This document shows, piece by piece, positions 5,855 to 14,796 of a DNA stretch of 16,363 nucleotides; within the stretch, counting starts at the first letter, position 1, and each line of letters opens with the position of its first letter. The notes under the pieces were generated by a model, which was not told where the DNA came from, did no database searches, and worked only from the letters and a program-made list of their open reading frames with translations. The stretch lies in NCBI GenBank assembly GCA_011371325.1, contig DRQV01000057.1, positions 1-16,363 of the forward strand, read 5' to 3'. A program made the position numbers and the translations under genes. This DNA is from Thioploca sp. Lineage in GTDB: Bacteria > Pseudomonadota > Gammaproteobacteria > Beggiatoales > Beggiatoaceae.

Positions 5855-8800
5855 ATGAAAAACAATATTCCGGCAAAATCTTCTTCTGATAAACATCCAC
5901 AACTAACGATTTTATCCCATAAAATAATAGAAAAAAAAGATGAATTATCAAAAAATTTAGATAAGATTATGGCTCTCAATATTATTGAATCAGAGTTTTT
6001 AGAAGCTATTGAAATATATACTGATATTCTACAAGATTTATGGGAATTTGCTAAAGAATTAGGGTTAAATGGATTCTGTGAAATTTGTACTTTCATTAAT
6101 GATAATATATTTGAATGTAGTTTTAAATCAAATAGACAAAAAAAATTATTACATGAACAATTAAATCTGTGGCCACAATTAGTCTTAGAATATTTATTAT
6201 CACCAGAATTAGGGACTAAAGATATAGTTGCGTATATTTGTAAAGATAATTGGCCTATTACTGCATCAAAAAAACATGCCGAATATATAGCAATTTTACT
6301 TGTAAAAGATTATGCAATTGGAATTATAGAAACTAAACCTATTGAACCAAAGATAAAACCAGAAAATAACCCTAATCAAGAAAGTAAAAATTCTATTCAA
6401 AAATTAGCATCAGAATTATCATCTAAACAAATAGAACAAGCGATTAATAAGGCAATTGGCTCTGATGATACAAAAACAGCTAAAAATTTATATAGCCATG
6501 TTTTAAATGAAGCTGAAATAATTGATATAACAGCTTTAATTAAAGATGATTTGCCACTCGTTGCCGGAAGTCTTGATATAGCCTCTGATATTGAAGCATT
6601 AATCTCAGATAATCCCAAGCAAACGTTTAATTCTAGTTTAGAATTACCAAATTTACCTGTTATGACTAGCATTAGTGCAATTGATGATGATATAATGGAA
6701 AGTGAGGATATAGAACCATTGTTATCTAATACGGTAAAAAATCCTAACCCAAATAATGTTATAAAAGATGATGAATTATCGATGGATGATATTATAATTG
6801 AAGGTAATAATCTTGACGATATACCAAATATAACTAATATAGAAATTCCAACTATGGAAGAGTTTGAGAATAATATAGAAAAAATTACAGAAGATATAGA
6901 AGAAAATAATGTTGTAGAAGAACCAATAACTTTGGATGAACCGATAACTCCGAATATTTATCAAGATAATTTAACTATTTCAGAAGATGAATTAGAAACT
7001 AAAATTTTAGATGACTCGGATATACCAGAAATAAATTTAACTGAAGAAGATATTATTGATGAATCGTTAGATCTACAAGAAGAAATAATTAATGATGAAT
7101 TAGAAACTAAAATTTTAAATGGCTCGGATATACTAGAAATAAATTTAGCTGAAGACATTATTACTGATGAATCGGATAAATTGGTAGACGAGAAATCAGA
7201 AGATGTTGTTTATGATGAGCCTATAATTGATGATTTAGTAGAAAATTTAGATTCTAATTTTATAGAAACTGAAATTTCTAATTCTAAAAAAGAGCAAGAC
7301 TACTTAAATACTAATTTACAAAATGAGGAATTAACAGATATAATACCCGAAATAGAATCAATTCCATTATTACCAAAAGTTGACTTAGCCAGTGAAGATA
7401 TTATCGAATTATTAGTTGGTCAATTGATTGATATAGAAGAAGAATTAGTAGAAAATTCAGTTAAATTAATCAATGCCGAAGATGATGATTTATTAATGGC
7501 AGTATCAGAATATACCGAACTTGTCCAATCAGTTTGGGATGCTGCGGAAATGGCTAATTTAATTGGTTTACAAGAAGTTTGCACTTTTATAAATGATAAT
7601 GTGATGGCTATTGGTGGCTTATCATTAGAAGAAAGAAGTAAAACTCAGGAAATATTGACCGCTTGGCCATTACTTACCATTGCTTATTTACAAGACCCAG
7701 CTAACCAAGTTCAGCCATTGGTAAGCCATTTACAAAATGAACTATGGCCGTTACCATCAGAAGTTGATTGGTTAGTTAATTTACTACCAAAAAATGAAAC
7801 GCTAGAAGAACCTCATACTGAAATAGAACTTCCTAAACCAGAAGTAACTCCTAAAATAAACTTAGCCAGTGAAGATATTATCGAATTATTAGTTGGTCAA
7901 TTGATTGATATAGAAAAAGAATTAGCAGAAAATTCAGTTAAATTAATCAATGCCGAAGATGATGATTTATTAATGGCAGTATCAGAATATACCGAACTTG
8001 TCCAATCAGTTTGGGATGCTGCGGAAATGGCTAATTTAGTTGGTTTACAAGAAGTTTGTACTTTTATAAATGATAATGTGATGAAACTTGGTGGGCAACC
8101 TATAGAAGTAAGAAGTAATGCCCAAAAATTATTATTAGACTGGCCTAAGTTAGTCATAAATTACCTACAGAATCCAAACCAAGGTGTAGAAGCTTTGTTG
8201 ACTCAATTACAACAATGGCCTATACCACCAGAAAATATTACAGAACTAAAGCAACATCTAATACCAACTTTACCAACTATTGAATTGGCAGCATCAGATG
8301 TATTGGAACTAGTGCGTAGCCAGATTGTTGATTTAACTGAGGGGTTATCAGCCGCTCTTGAGATATGTATGTCTATGAAAAATGATAATCCAGATTTGTT
8401 AGAAGCAATTGAAGAATATACAAATAAAGTACAAGAAATTTGGGATATAGCTGAAATGGCTAATTTGGCTGGTTTGCAAGAAGTTTGCACTTTTATCAAT
8501 GATAATATAATGCTTGCTAGTCAACAAGATGATAAACTTGCCAGTCAACCGCAATTTATTTCATGGCCAACCAAAGTATTGGAATATTTAACTACTCCAG
8601 AAACAGGTGCTATTGAGTTAGTAAATTTTTTGCAAGAACCCACTTGGCCCATTCCATTAGATGCGGATGCTAGTGATAAATTGTTAGTTTTATTGACAAC
8701 TCCTGCTACTAATGCAGAAGCAACCAAAGAAGAATTGACTCCTGAAGTTCCAGTGGCCACTCCTGTTGAAAATTTACCTCCTCCAAATGAAAATTTAATC

Positions 8801-11656
8801 CCACTCAATATAGAAGTAAATACAGATATTTCTTTGGGTAGTGCTGAAGTAATAGAAATTCTCACTGGAGAGCTTGAATTTGCTAAAGAAGATTTAGCTA
8901 AAGAACTTGATCGTATCATGACTTCAGATAATGTTGAAGCAGTTGAAAATTATACTGAACAAGTACAACGTTTAAATGTTGCGGCTGAAATGGTAGGTTT
9001 AGAAGGATTGCAAACTGTTTGTGCCTTTATCATTGATAATGTCATGGCAATTAGTACTTTAGAATTAGCAAATCGTATTACTGCCAAACCAGTATTAGAA
9101 AACTGGCCAGATTTATTATTAGGATATTTTACTAATCCTACTACTGGAGTTTTGCCATTAGTAGAACATTTTAGATTATCCATTTGGCAACAACCTTTAA
9201 ATGATGAAGCTGCCACAGCTTTAGCAATTCAGCTCATGGCTGGTTCTAGTGCTGAAGAAGAGGAAGAAGATGAAGTAAACAAGCGACAAATTCAAGCTAG
9301 TCCAGAAGACGTAGCATTAACTATTCCTGAAGATGTGAATCCGGAATTATTAGAAGCTTATTTACAAGAAACTCCACAACACGCTCAAGAATTTTCTGAG
9401 GCAATTCAGAATATTATCCAAGGAGCGGATGTATCTGAAATTGAAAAAGCTCAGAGACTTGCTCACACTCTAAAAGGTTCGTCTAATATCATTGGTATTA
9501 AAGGTATTGCCAATATGGGGCACCATTTGGAAGATACCTTAGAATATTTAGCAAAACATAAAGTTATTCCACCAAAAGAATTGACCGATACTATGGTGGA
9601 AGCTGCTGATTGTATCGAAATGATGGTTGATTCATTGCTGGGACAAGACGATGCACCAGAACAAGCTCTGCAAGTTCTACAATCGGTTTTAGATTGGGCA
9701 AATAGAATTGATAAGGGTAAATTAGATGCTCCACCAATTTCAACTCAAGTAGCTTCTCCCGTTACCTCAGAAACTAAGGCTGAAAATAAAACTCCTGCTA
9801 AAAAAACAGCTAAACCTACTGCTACTGGTGAAGTTGAACAATTTTTGCGAGTTCCAACTAAAACAATTGATGAATTAATGCGTTTGGTTGGAGAATTATC
9901 AATTTCATTAGGGCAAATTCAGGAACGAATGAGGCATGTTGTGCGTAATACCCGTTTATTAACCGAACAAGATTTAGTTTTACATGAAAAAACTTTTGAA
10001 TTAGAAAACTTAGTTGATATACGTGGAATTACAGGAGTTGGAAGCGAAAATAAACAAACTAATCAATATGATGAAAATTTTGACCCATTGGAATTTGAAG
10101 AATATAACGAACTGCATAGTGTAGCCCATAGTTTTATTGAATCAATTGCTGATAATAGAGAATTAGCTCTGACAATTCAAGAAGATTTAGTCGATTTAGA
10201 TACAATGTTAATTCGTCAGGAAAGATTGAATAAAAATTTTCAAACCAACATTATGACAACTCGAATGGTGCCTGCAAGTACTTTGTTATCCAAATTGCAA
10301 CGTAATGTGAGGCAAACTTGTCGGTCTACCGGGAAAAAAGCAGAATTAGAAATTTCTGGTACTGATATTTTAATGGATAGTGATGTAGTAAGTAATTTAA
10401 GCGATCCATTGCAACATATTTTACGAAATTCAATTGATCACGGTTTAGAAACTGCCGAAGAACGAGTTATGTTGGATAAACCAGAAATTGGTACTATTAA
10501 ACTTAGTTTTTATCGGGAAGGTAATAATATTGTAGTAAAATGTCAAGATGATGGTCAAGGTCTAAATTATACTAATATCCGTTATTCTGCTATTCAACGT
10601 GGGCTAATTACTGAAGACCAAGAATTATCCGAAAAAGAACTATCCAGGTTAATTTTAATGTCTGGTTTTTCAACCAAGTCCGGTGTAACCCAAATGTCTG
10701 GCCGTGGAGTTGGTATGGATGTGGTACACACTACTATTAAGGAAATGAAAGGTACATTAGATTTAATCTCTGAAACTGGCAAAGGCACTACTATTATAAT
10801 AAAATTGCCGATAACTCTGGTAACAGTGCATGTATTATTAATACGAGTAGGAGAATTTCGTTTTGGAATTCCTAGTAATACTTTAGAAAGAGCTTTAGCA
10901 GCTGGAATATCTGAATTTTATAAAGTTGGAGAAGAACTTACTCTGAAAATAGGTAAAGATGTCTATGCCTTAAAATATCTAGCTGATTTACTACATATTA
11001 AGGGTGATAAAGAATTTATTGATGAACAAGAAAAACGACCTATCATTTTGGTACATGAAGAGACCGGTATCACAGCAGTGGTAATAGATGAACTACTGGA
11101 TACCCATGATTTAGTTATGAAAAGTATGGGTAACTATGTTAAAGATATACGTGGTGTATCCGGAGCTAGTATTTTAGGTGATGGTAGTTTAATACCATTA
11201 CTAGATATACCAGAATTATTACGTTCCCCGGTCAAAATGACAATGCAACCAATTGAAAGCCAAGAAATAATTGAAGATGTTGGAAATAATATTCCTAATA
11301 TTATGATTGTAGATGATTCTTTGAGTGTACGAAAATCTTTATCATTATTAGTTGAGGATGCTGGATTTAATGTTTTATTAGCAAAAGATGGGGTAGAAGC
11401 GATTGAAATAATGAATCAAACTAAACCAAATATTATGCTAGTAGATATGGAAATGCCACGTATGAATGGTTTGGAACTCACTGCCCATGTACGAGCTAAT
11501 CAAGCTACTCAAAATTTACCAATTTTTATGATCACTTCCAGAACCACAGAAAAACATAAGAATCAAGCAAAAACAGCAGGGGTTAGTGCATATTTAACTA
11601 AACCTTACCAAGAAACAGAATTATTAGATTTAATTGATAACGCCTTAGCTAGTTAA
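5855..11656 (+). CDS. chpA: ChpA/PilL-type hybrid chemotaxis histidine kinase with expanded Hpt-like repeats
   Basis: This is the likely central kinase of a pilus chemosensory pathway, autophosphorylating and feeding PilG/PilH-type regulators. The 1933-aa protein has five related modules starting near residues 18, 510, 669, 810 and 994. Each carries a core like AAEMANL-x-GLQEVCTFINDN and most have a WP...YL..P...WP.P tail. The His expected of an Hpt is W or N in all five. An acidic linker of about 330 residues separates modules 1 and 2. A canonical Hpt follows (AHTLKGSSNIIG, H1204), then CheA dimerisation helices from about 1330. The ATPase has N1525 (N box), DDGQG 1565-1569 and GRGVG 1616-1620. 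A CheW domain (about 1650-1800) and a receiver with D1820/D1821, phosphosite D1864, T1894 and K1916 end the protein. pilG, pilH, pilI and pilJ, its usual neighbours, are not next to it. The gene symbol is by architecture; pilL is the equivalent name. Confidence 0.9.
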   Translation: MKNNIPAKSSSDKHPQLTILSHKIIEKKDELSKNLDKIMALNIIESEFLEAIEIYTDILQDLWEFAKELGLNGFCEICTFINDNIFECSFKSNRQKKLLHEQLNLWPQLVLEYLLSPELGTKDIVAYICKDNWPITASKKHAEYIAILLVKDYAIGIIETKPIEPKIKPENNPNQESKNSIQKLASELSSKQIEQAINKAIGSDDTKTAKNLYSHVLNEAEIIDITALIKDDLPLVAGSLDIASDIEALISDNPKQTFNSSLELPNLPVMTSISAIDDDIMESEDIEPLLSNTVKNPNPNNVIKDDELSMDDIIIEGNNLDDIPNITNIEIPTMEEFENNIEKITEDIEENNVVEEPITLDEPITPNIYQDNLTISEDELETKILDDSDIPEINLTEEDIIDESLDLQEEIINDELETKILNGSDILEINLAEDIITDESDKLVDEKSEDVVYDEPIIDDLVENLDSNFIETEISNSKKEQDYLNTNLQNEELTDIIPEIESIPLLPKVDLASEDIIELLVGQLIDIEEELVENSVKLINAEDDDLLMAVSEYTELVQSVWDAAEMANLIGLQEVCTFINDNVMAIGGLSLEERSKTQEILTAWPLLTIAYLQDPANQVQPLVSHLQNELWPLPSEVDWLVNLLPKNETLEEPHTEIELPKPEVTPKINLASEDIIELLVGQLIDIEKELAENSVKLINAEDDDLLMAVSEYTELVQSVWDAAEMANLVGLQEVCTFINDNVMKLGGQPIEVRSNAQKLLLDWPKLVINYLQNPNQGVEALLTQLQQWPIPPENITELKQHLIPTLPTIELAASDVLELVRSQIVDLTEGLSAALEICMSMKNDNPDLLEAIEEYTNKVQEIWDIAEMANLAGLQEVCTFINDNIMLASQQDDKLASQPQFISWPTKVLEYLTTPETGAIELVNFLQEPTWPIPLDADASDKLLVLLTTPATNAEATKEELTPEVPVATPVENLPPPNENLIPLNIEVNTDISLGSAEVIEILTGELEFAKEDLAKELDRIMTSDNVEAVENYTEQVQRLNVAAEMVGLEGLQTVCAFIIDNVMAISTLELANRITAKPVLENWPDLLLGYFTNPTTGVLPLVEHFRLSIWQQPLNDEAATALAIQLMAGSSAEEEEEDEVNKRQIQASPEDVALTIPEDVNPELLEAYLQETPQHAQEFSEAIQNIIQGADVSEIEKAQRLAHTLKGSSNIIGIKGIANMGHHLEDTLEYLAKHKVIPPKELTDTMVEAADCIEMMVDSLLGQDDAPEQALQVLQSVLDWANRIDKGKLDAPPISTQVASPVTSETKAENKTPAKKTAKPTATGEVEQFLRVPTKTIDELMRLVGELSISLGQIQERMRHVVRNTRLLTEQDLVLHEKTFELENLVDIRGITGVGSENKQTNQYDENFDPLEFEEYNELHSVAHSFIESIADNRELALTIQEDLVDLDTMLIRQERLNKNFQTNIMTTRMVPASTLLSKLQRNVRQTCRSTGKKAELEISGTDILMDSDVVSNLSDPLQHILRNSIDHGLETAEERVMLDKPEIGTIKLSFYREGNNIVVKCQDDGQGLNYTNIRYSAIQRGLITEDQELSEKELSRLILMSGFSTKSGVTQMSGRGVGMDVVHTTIKEMKGTLDLISETGKGTTIIIKLPITLVTVHVLLIRVGEFRFGIPSNTLERALAAGISEFYKVGEELTLKIGKDVYALKYLADLLHIKGDKEFIDEQEKRPIILVHEETGITAVVIDELLDTHDLVMKSMGNYVKDIRGVSGASILGDGSLIPLLDIPELLRSPVKMTMQPIESQEIIEDVGNNIPNIMIVDDSLSVRKSLSLLVEDAGFNVLLAKDGVEAIEIMNQTKPNIMLVDMEMPRMNGLELTAHVRANQATQNLPIFMITSRTTEKHKNQAKTAGVSAYLTKPYQETELLDLIDNALAS
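6986..7174 (+). repeat. In-frame 108-nt tandem duplication in the acidic linker
   Basis: The segment beginning GATGAATTAGAAACTAAAAT at 6986 recurs at 7094, an offset of 108 nt (36 codons). Both copies encode DELETKIL-x-x-SDI-x-EINL followed by an acidic DIIxDES end. The second copy is 3 nt shorter and carries scattered substitutions. It lies in the low-complexity Asp/Glu/Ile-rich linker of the hybrid kinase. Confidence 0.85.
7383..8083 (+). repeat. Pair of near-identical 224-nt repeats encoding kinase modules 2 and 3
   Basis: Bases 7383-7606 and 7860-8083 align without gaps and differ at only 4 of 224 positions. The offset is 477 nt, so the frame is kept (159 codons). Both copies encode LASEDIIELLVGQLIDIE...INDNVM. 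Sequence after each copy is much more diverged. Identity confined to part of the module points to recent gene conversion or a recent partial duplication. Confidence 0.95.
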
Positions 11657-11787
11657 CTAATTACACTGGAATAATGATTACCTGATCAAGTTAATATTTG
11701 GTTATGCTTCATTCTAAATCAATTATAGTTGAGTTAAAATAAAAAACATGTTAACATTCAAATGTCTTTTACTAAAATTCTAAACTT
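11657..11787. other. Spacer between the kinase gene and pilC
   Basis: The 131-nt spacer contains a possible -10 (TAAAAT, 11735-11740) without a good -35, and a poor imperfect inverted repeat near 11669-11720. No clear terminator is seen, so read-through from the kinase gene into pilC is possible. Confidence 0.35.
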
Positions 11788-12993
11788 ATGGCAATTCATC
11801 AATATAACTACCAAGCCTGTGATGTGGAAGGCAAGATTCAAGAAGGCCAAATAAATGCAGAAAATGAACAAGAAGTAGTTACTAATCTACAAAATCAACA
11901 ATTAATACCTTTAAAAATAGAACAACAACCAGAGACTGTTAATCTATTTCAACGTCAGTCTATTAAAAATAAGGATGTGATTGATTTTACTAATGGATTA
12001 TGTACATTAATAGAAGCTCAAGTACCATTAGATAAAGCATTAGGGTTATTGGAAGGAATTACTGAAAAACAAGTAGTGCGAGAATTAATAGAAAATTTAC
12101 GACGTGATGTTAAAGAAGGAAAAAGTTTAGCAGAAGCATTACAAACTAGACCAGAAATATTTTCACGCATGTATATCAATATGGTACATGCAGGTGAAGA
12201 AGGAGGAATTTTAGAACAATTATTACCTAAATTAGCCAATTTTTTGACATCAGCTGAAGAGGCTAAACGTAATATCATATCATCTATGATTTATCCTTTT
12301 ATCTTATTCGTGGTTGGTATTGGCAGTGTAATATTACTACTGGTATATGTAGTACCATCATTTGCTACTTTATTTGAAGATATGGGTTCTAATATTCCAT
12401 CATCAGCAGCTTTTTTATTAGCTATGAGTGACTGGCTAAAAACTTATGGCTGGAGTTTAATATTTATTCCAATATTAATATGGTATGGTTGGAAACAACT
12501 AGATACAACCCCAGAACGACGTTTACAACGTGATAAGATGATATTATCTATCCCATTATTGGGTAATTTAATTTTGGAAGCAGAGTCATCACGTTTTTGT
12601 AGAACTTTAGGTTCATTGTTAGGAGCTGGAATTCCCTTATTAAAAGGCCTATATATAACTAAAGGAGTCATGGAAAATCAAGTTTTAACAGAAGGTCTGA
12701 ATAGAATTGAAGAAGCAGTTAGAAGTGGAGTTGGGCTAGGTAAATCTCTAGTAAATGAAAAGATATTTCCAGTTTTATTGGCTCAATTAGTTATAGTTGG
12801 CGAAGAATCTGGTCGTACAGCAACAATTTTAGACAAACTAGCTGAAAATTTTGATAAATCAGTTAAACAGCAAACCTCAAGTTTAGTAGCTTTGTTAGAA
12901 CCATTATTAATTCTAATTTTAGGTGTAGTAGTAGGAGCAATAGTTATAACTATGTTATCTGCGATCTTTAGTATTAATGATATGCAATATTAA
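11788..12993 (+). CDS. pilC: Type IV pilus inner-membrane platform protein PilC
   Basis: PilC is the polytopic platform on which the PilB and PilT ATPases act to polymerise and depolymerise pilin. The 401-aa product has the family length and two T2SF domains. The first (about residues 60-185) contains LCTLIEAQVPLDKAL, MVHAGEEGGILEQLLPKLA and the helix FILFVVGIGSVILLLVYVVP. The second (about 265-395) contains FCRTLGSLLGAGIPLLKGL, IVGEESGRTATILDKLAENF and the C-terminal helix LLEPLLILILGVVVGAIVI. A middle membrane helix lies near 218-233. ATG 11788 gives the expected soluble N-terminus (YNYQACDVEGKIQEGQI), though no Shine-Dalgarno is visible. pilB, which usually precedes pilC, is replaced here by the hybrid kinase. 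A fragment copy of bases 12835-12866 lies at 1192-1223. Confidence 0.96.
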   Translation: MAIHQYNYQACDVEGKIQEGQINAENEQEVVTNLQNQQLIPLKIEQQPETVNLFQRQSIKNKDVIDFTNGLCTLIEAQVPLDKALGLLEGITEKQVVRELIENLRRDVKEGKSLAEALQTRPEIFSRMYINMVHAGEEGGILEQLLPKLANFLTSAEEAKRNIISSMIYPFILFVVGIGSVILLLVYVVPSFATLFEDMGSNIPSSAAFLLAMSDWLKTYGWSLIFIPILIWYGWKQLDTTPERRLQRDKMILSIPLLGNLILEAESSRFCRTLGSLLGAGIPLLKGLYITKGVMENQVLTEGLNRIEEAVRSGVGLGKSLVNEKIFPVLLAQLVIVGEESGRTATILDKLAENFDKSVKQQTSSLVALLEPLLILILGVVVGAIVITMLSAIFSINDMQY

Positions 12994-13299
12994 ATACCCT
13001 CAATTACTTATACGAATATGCGTTTAACATAAGCTTCATCTGATAGTTTTGATTTCATATTATTCATTATTTCTATAAGCATATCTAGCTTTCTGTTAGT
13101 AATTCTACAAAAAATCTTATTTTATAAACCATAGATATACCAAATAAATATTTGATATTGCTAAAGTTTAATTAATAATCAAGTATTGTAAAATTAACAG
13201 CCACTATATGTTGAGATATGTTGTCTGTTAAAAAATAGTAAAAATTCTAATAACTCAATAATATCTAATATTATGATTAAATCAAGAAGTGGTAACATG
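12994..13299. other. Unusual gap inside the pilC-pilD cluster
   Basis: These bases are very AT-rich with no convincing gene. On the minus strand a 37-codon open stretch (13011-13121) reads like protein (ending KLSDEAYVKRIF), but only 24 codons follow its first ATG and no ribosome binding site is seen. It may be the relic of an inserted gene. No terminator with a clear stem was found. Confidence 0.4.
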
Positions 13300-13308
13300 T
13301 GCTAGAAT
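13300..13308 (+). promoter_or_regulatory. Extended -10 element for pilD
   Basis: TGC-TAGAAT is a good extended -10 placed 29 nt before the pilD ATG, giving a leader of roughly 20-25 nt. No clear -35 hexamer lies 16-18 nt upstream. It closely matches the element seen before nadD (TGC-TAAAAT). Confidence 0.4.
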
Positions 13309-13337
13309 ATTATATAACTTTATAACAATCAATTAAC

Positions 13338-14189
13338 ATGGATTATTTTATCACTGAACCTAATTCTGTCATTATCGCTGCTGCCATTATAGGACTGGTT
13401 GTAGGTAGCTTTTTGAATGTAGTAATTCATAGATTACCTATAATGGTGCAAAGAAGCTGGAAACAAGATTGTGCCGAATTATTGGAAGTATCTACAAATA
13501 TTACTCCAGAAAAATTTGATCTAATTCTACCCCCATCACGTTGTCCAAATTGCTCACATACTATAACAGTATTAGAAAATATCCCAATAATAAGTTATAT
13601 TTTTTTACGTGGACGTTGTAGTTCCTGTAATAAAAAGATTTCTATCCGTTACCCGATTATTGAATTTAGTAGTATGTTATTAGCAGCAATAACTGCTTGG
13701 AAATTTGGTTATGGGTGGCCATTGTTCGGAGCTTTATTATTAACTTGGTCATTATTGGCAGCTAGTATTATTGACCTTGACCATTTACTATTACCAGATA
13801 GTATTGTATTACCATTATTATGGTTAGGAATTTTATTTAATATATTTGCTACTTATACCAATCTTGAAACTAGTATTATTGGAGCAATGATTGGATATTT
13901 ATCATTATGGTCGGTCTATTGGGGATTCAAATTATTAACTGGCAAAGAAGGTATGGGTTATGGTGATTTTAAATTACTGGCTGCATTAGGTGCTTGGTTG
14001 GGTTGGCAATCTATACCAGGGATTATTTTTTTATCATCATTAGTTGGTGCAGTAATTGGTATTAGTTTAGTGATTTTAAAAATACAAAGTCAAGATAAAC
14101 CTATTCCATTTGGCCCTTTTTTAGCCACAGCCGGCTGGCTACATTTAATATGGGGAGATTATTTAATCAATCTATGGATAGGCTCTTAA
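13338..14189 (+). CDS. pilD: Prepilin peptidase / N-methyltransferase PilD
   Basis: PilD is the inner-membrane aspartate protease that cuts the leader of type IV prepilins and N-methylates the new first residue. The 283-aa product starts with a membrane helix containing GLVVGSFLNVVIHRLP, typical of the family. The zinc-binding cytoplasmic loop has C69-x2-C72 and C94-x2-C97. Catalytic aspartates lie in IDLDHLLLPD (D146/D148) and GMGYGD (D210), close to the family spacing. Several further helices fill the C-terminal half. Length is normal. No strong Shine-Dalgarno precedes ATG 13338. The 3' end overlaps coaE, so the two are translated as a unit, as in the common pilD-coaE-zapD arrangement. Confidence 0.97.
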   Translation: MDYFITEPNSVIIAAAIIGLVVGSFLNVVIHRLPIMVQRSWKQDCAELLEVSTNITPEKFDLILPPSRCPNCSHTITVLENIPIISYIFLRGRCSSCNKKISIRYPIIEFSSMLLAAITAWKFGYGWPLFGALLLTWSLLAASIIDLDHLLLPDSIVLPLLWLGILFNIFATYTNLETSIIGAMIGYLSLWSVYWGFKLLTGKEGMGYGDFKLLAALGAWLGWQSIPGIIFLSSLVGAVIGISLVILKIQSQDKPIPFGPFLATAGWLHLIWGDYLINLWIGS

Positions 14190-14791
14190 AAATTGGTTTA
14201 ACTGGTGGGATCGCTAGTGGTAAATCAATGGTTTCTGATTATTTTAGTAAACTTGGTACACCAGTTATTGACGCTGATGAAATTGCCCATGATTTAGTAC
14301 AACCTAATCAACCACTATTAAAAACTATTGTAGAGATTTTTGGTGATAAAATAATTCTTAAAAATGGTAATCTTAATCGGGCTAAATTACGTCAGATTAT
14401 ATTTGCTGACCCAAATCAAAGACAACAATTGGAAGCCATTTTGCATCCAGTTATTAAACAAATAATGGAAACCAAAGCTAACCAATTAAATAATGATTAT
14501 TGCATATTAAGTATTCCTTTACTCTTGGAAACTAAGCAAATAGATACAGTAGATCGAGTTTTAGTGGTTGATTGTCCAATAAAATTACAACGTGAACGTT
14601 TACAACAACGAGACAATCTATCTACAATAGAAATAGATCAAATACTCAAAGCTCAAGCAGATCGAAACTCACGACTTGCTATTGCCAATGAGGTAATTTA
14701 CAATAACACTAATCTTTATGATCTACAACAACAAGTTGTAACTTTGCATAAACAATATCAAGCTTATTCTGCTTCAAAATCCAAGTTATAA
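14174..14791 (+). CDS. coaE: Dephospho-CoA kinase
   Basis: CoaE phosphorylates the ribose 3'-OH of dephospho-CoA, the last step of coenzyme A synthesis in the cytosol. The product has the P-loop GLTGGIASGKS, the CoA-substrate motif DADEIAHDLV, a HPVI segment, IPLLLET and the lid-like region VDCP...QRERLQQRD. Two starts are possible: ATG 14150 (213 aa) and ATG 14174 (205 aa). I choose 14174 because family members begin only a few residues before the P-loop and are about 200-206 aa. A GGGGAGA (14153-14159) also lies upstream of it, though 14 nt away. With this start it overlaps pilD by 16 nt. A 16-nt palindrome covers its stop codon. Confidence 0.95.
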   Translation: MDRLLKIGLTGGIASGKSMVSDYFSKLGTPVIDADEIAHDLVQPNQPLLKTIVEIFGDKIILKNGNLNRAKLRQIIFADPNQRQQLEAILHPVIKQIMETKANQLNNDYCILSIPLLLETKQIDTVDRVLVVDCPIKLQRERLQQRDNLSTIEIDQILKAQADRNSRLAIANEVIYNNTNLYDLQQQVVTLHKQYQAYSASKSKL

Positions 14792-14796
14792 CTTGG
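14781..14796 (+). repeat. Perfect 16-nt palindrome over the coaE stop codon
   Basis: CCAAGTTATAACTTGG is its own reverse complement and contains the coaE TAA (14789-14791). The left part ATCCAAG (14779-14785) can alternatively pair with CTTGGGAT (14803-14810), which contains the GGGA ribosome binding site of zapD. It could therefore affect zapD translation or mark a protein-binding site. No T-tract follows. Confidence 0.5.

Noticed and set aside
6986..8083. CRISPR-like array
   Set aside because: The repeats are few, long, in frame within one gene and lack regular spacers; they are protein-coding duplications.
7897..9216. Several minus-strand open frames opposite the kinase repeats
   Set aside because: They mirror the repeated plus-strand coding sequence and share its codon pattern; their Ser/Ala-rich translations look like no protein family.
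11669..11720. Imperfect inverted repeat behind the kinase gene as a terminator
   Set aside because: Pairing is interrupted by several mismatches, the stem is AT-rich and no T-tract follows.
13008..13121. Minus-strand open stretch reading ITNRKLDMLIEIMNNMKSKL and ending KLSDEAYVKRIF
   Set aside because: It is only 37 codons, with 24 after the first ATG, no ribosome binding site and no recognised family; at most a relic.
14150..14173. Eight-codon N-terminal extension of CoaE from ATG 14150
   Set aside because: The upstream ATG has no Shine-Dalgarno and gives a protein longer than the family; ATG 14174 puts the P-loop at the usual distance from the start.
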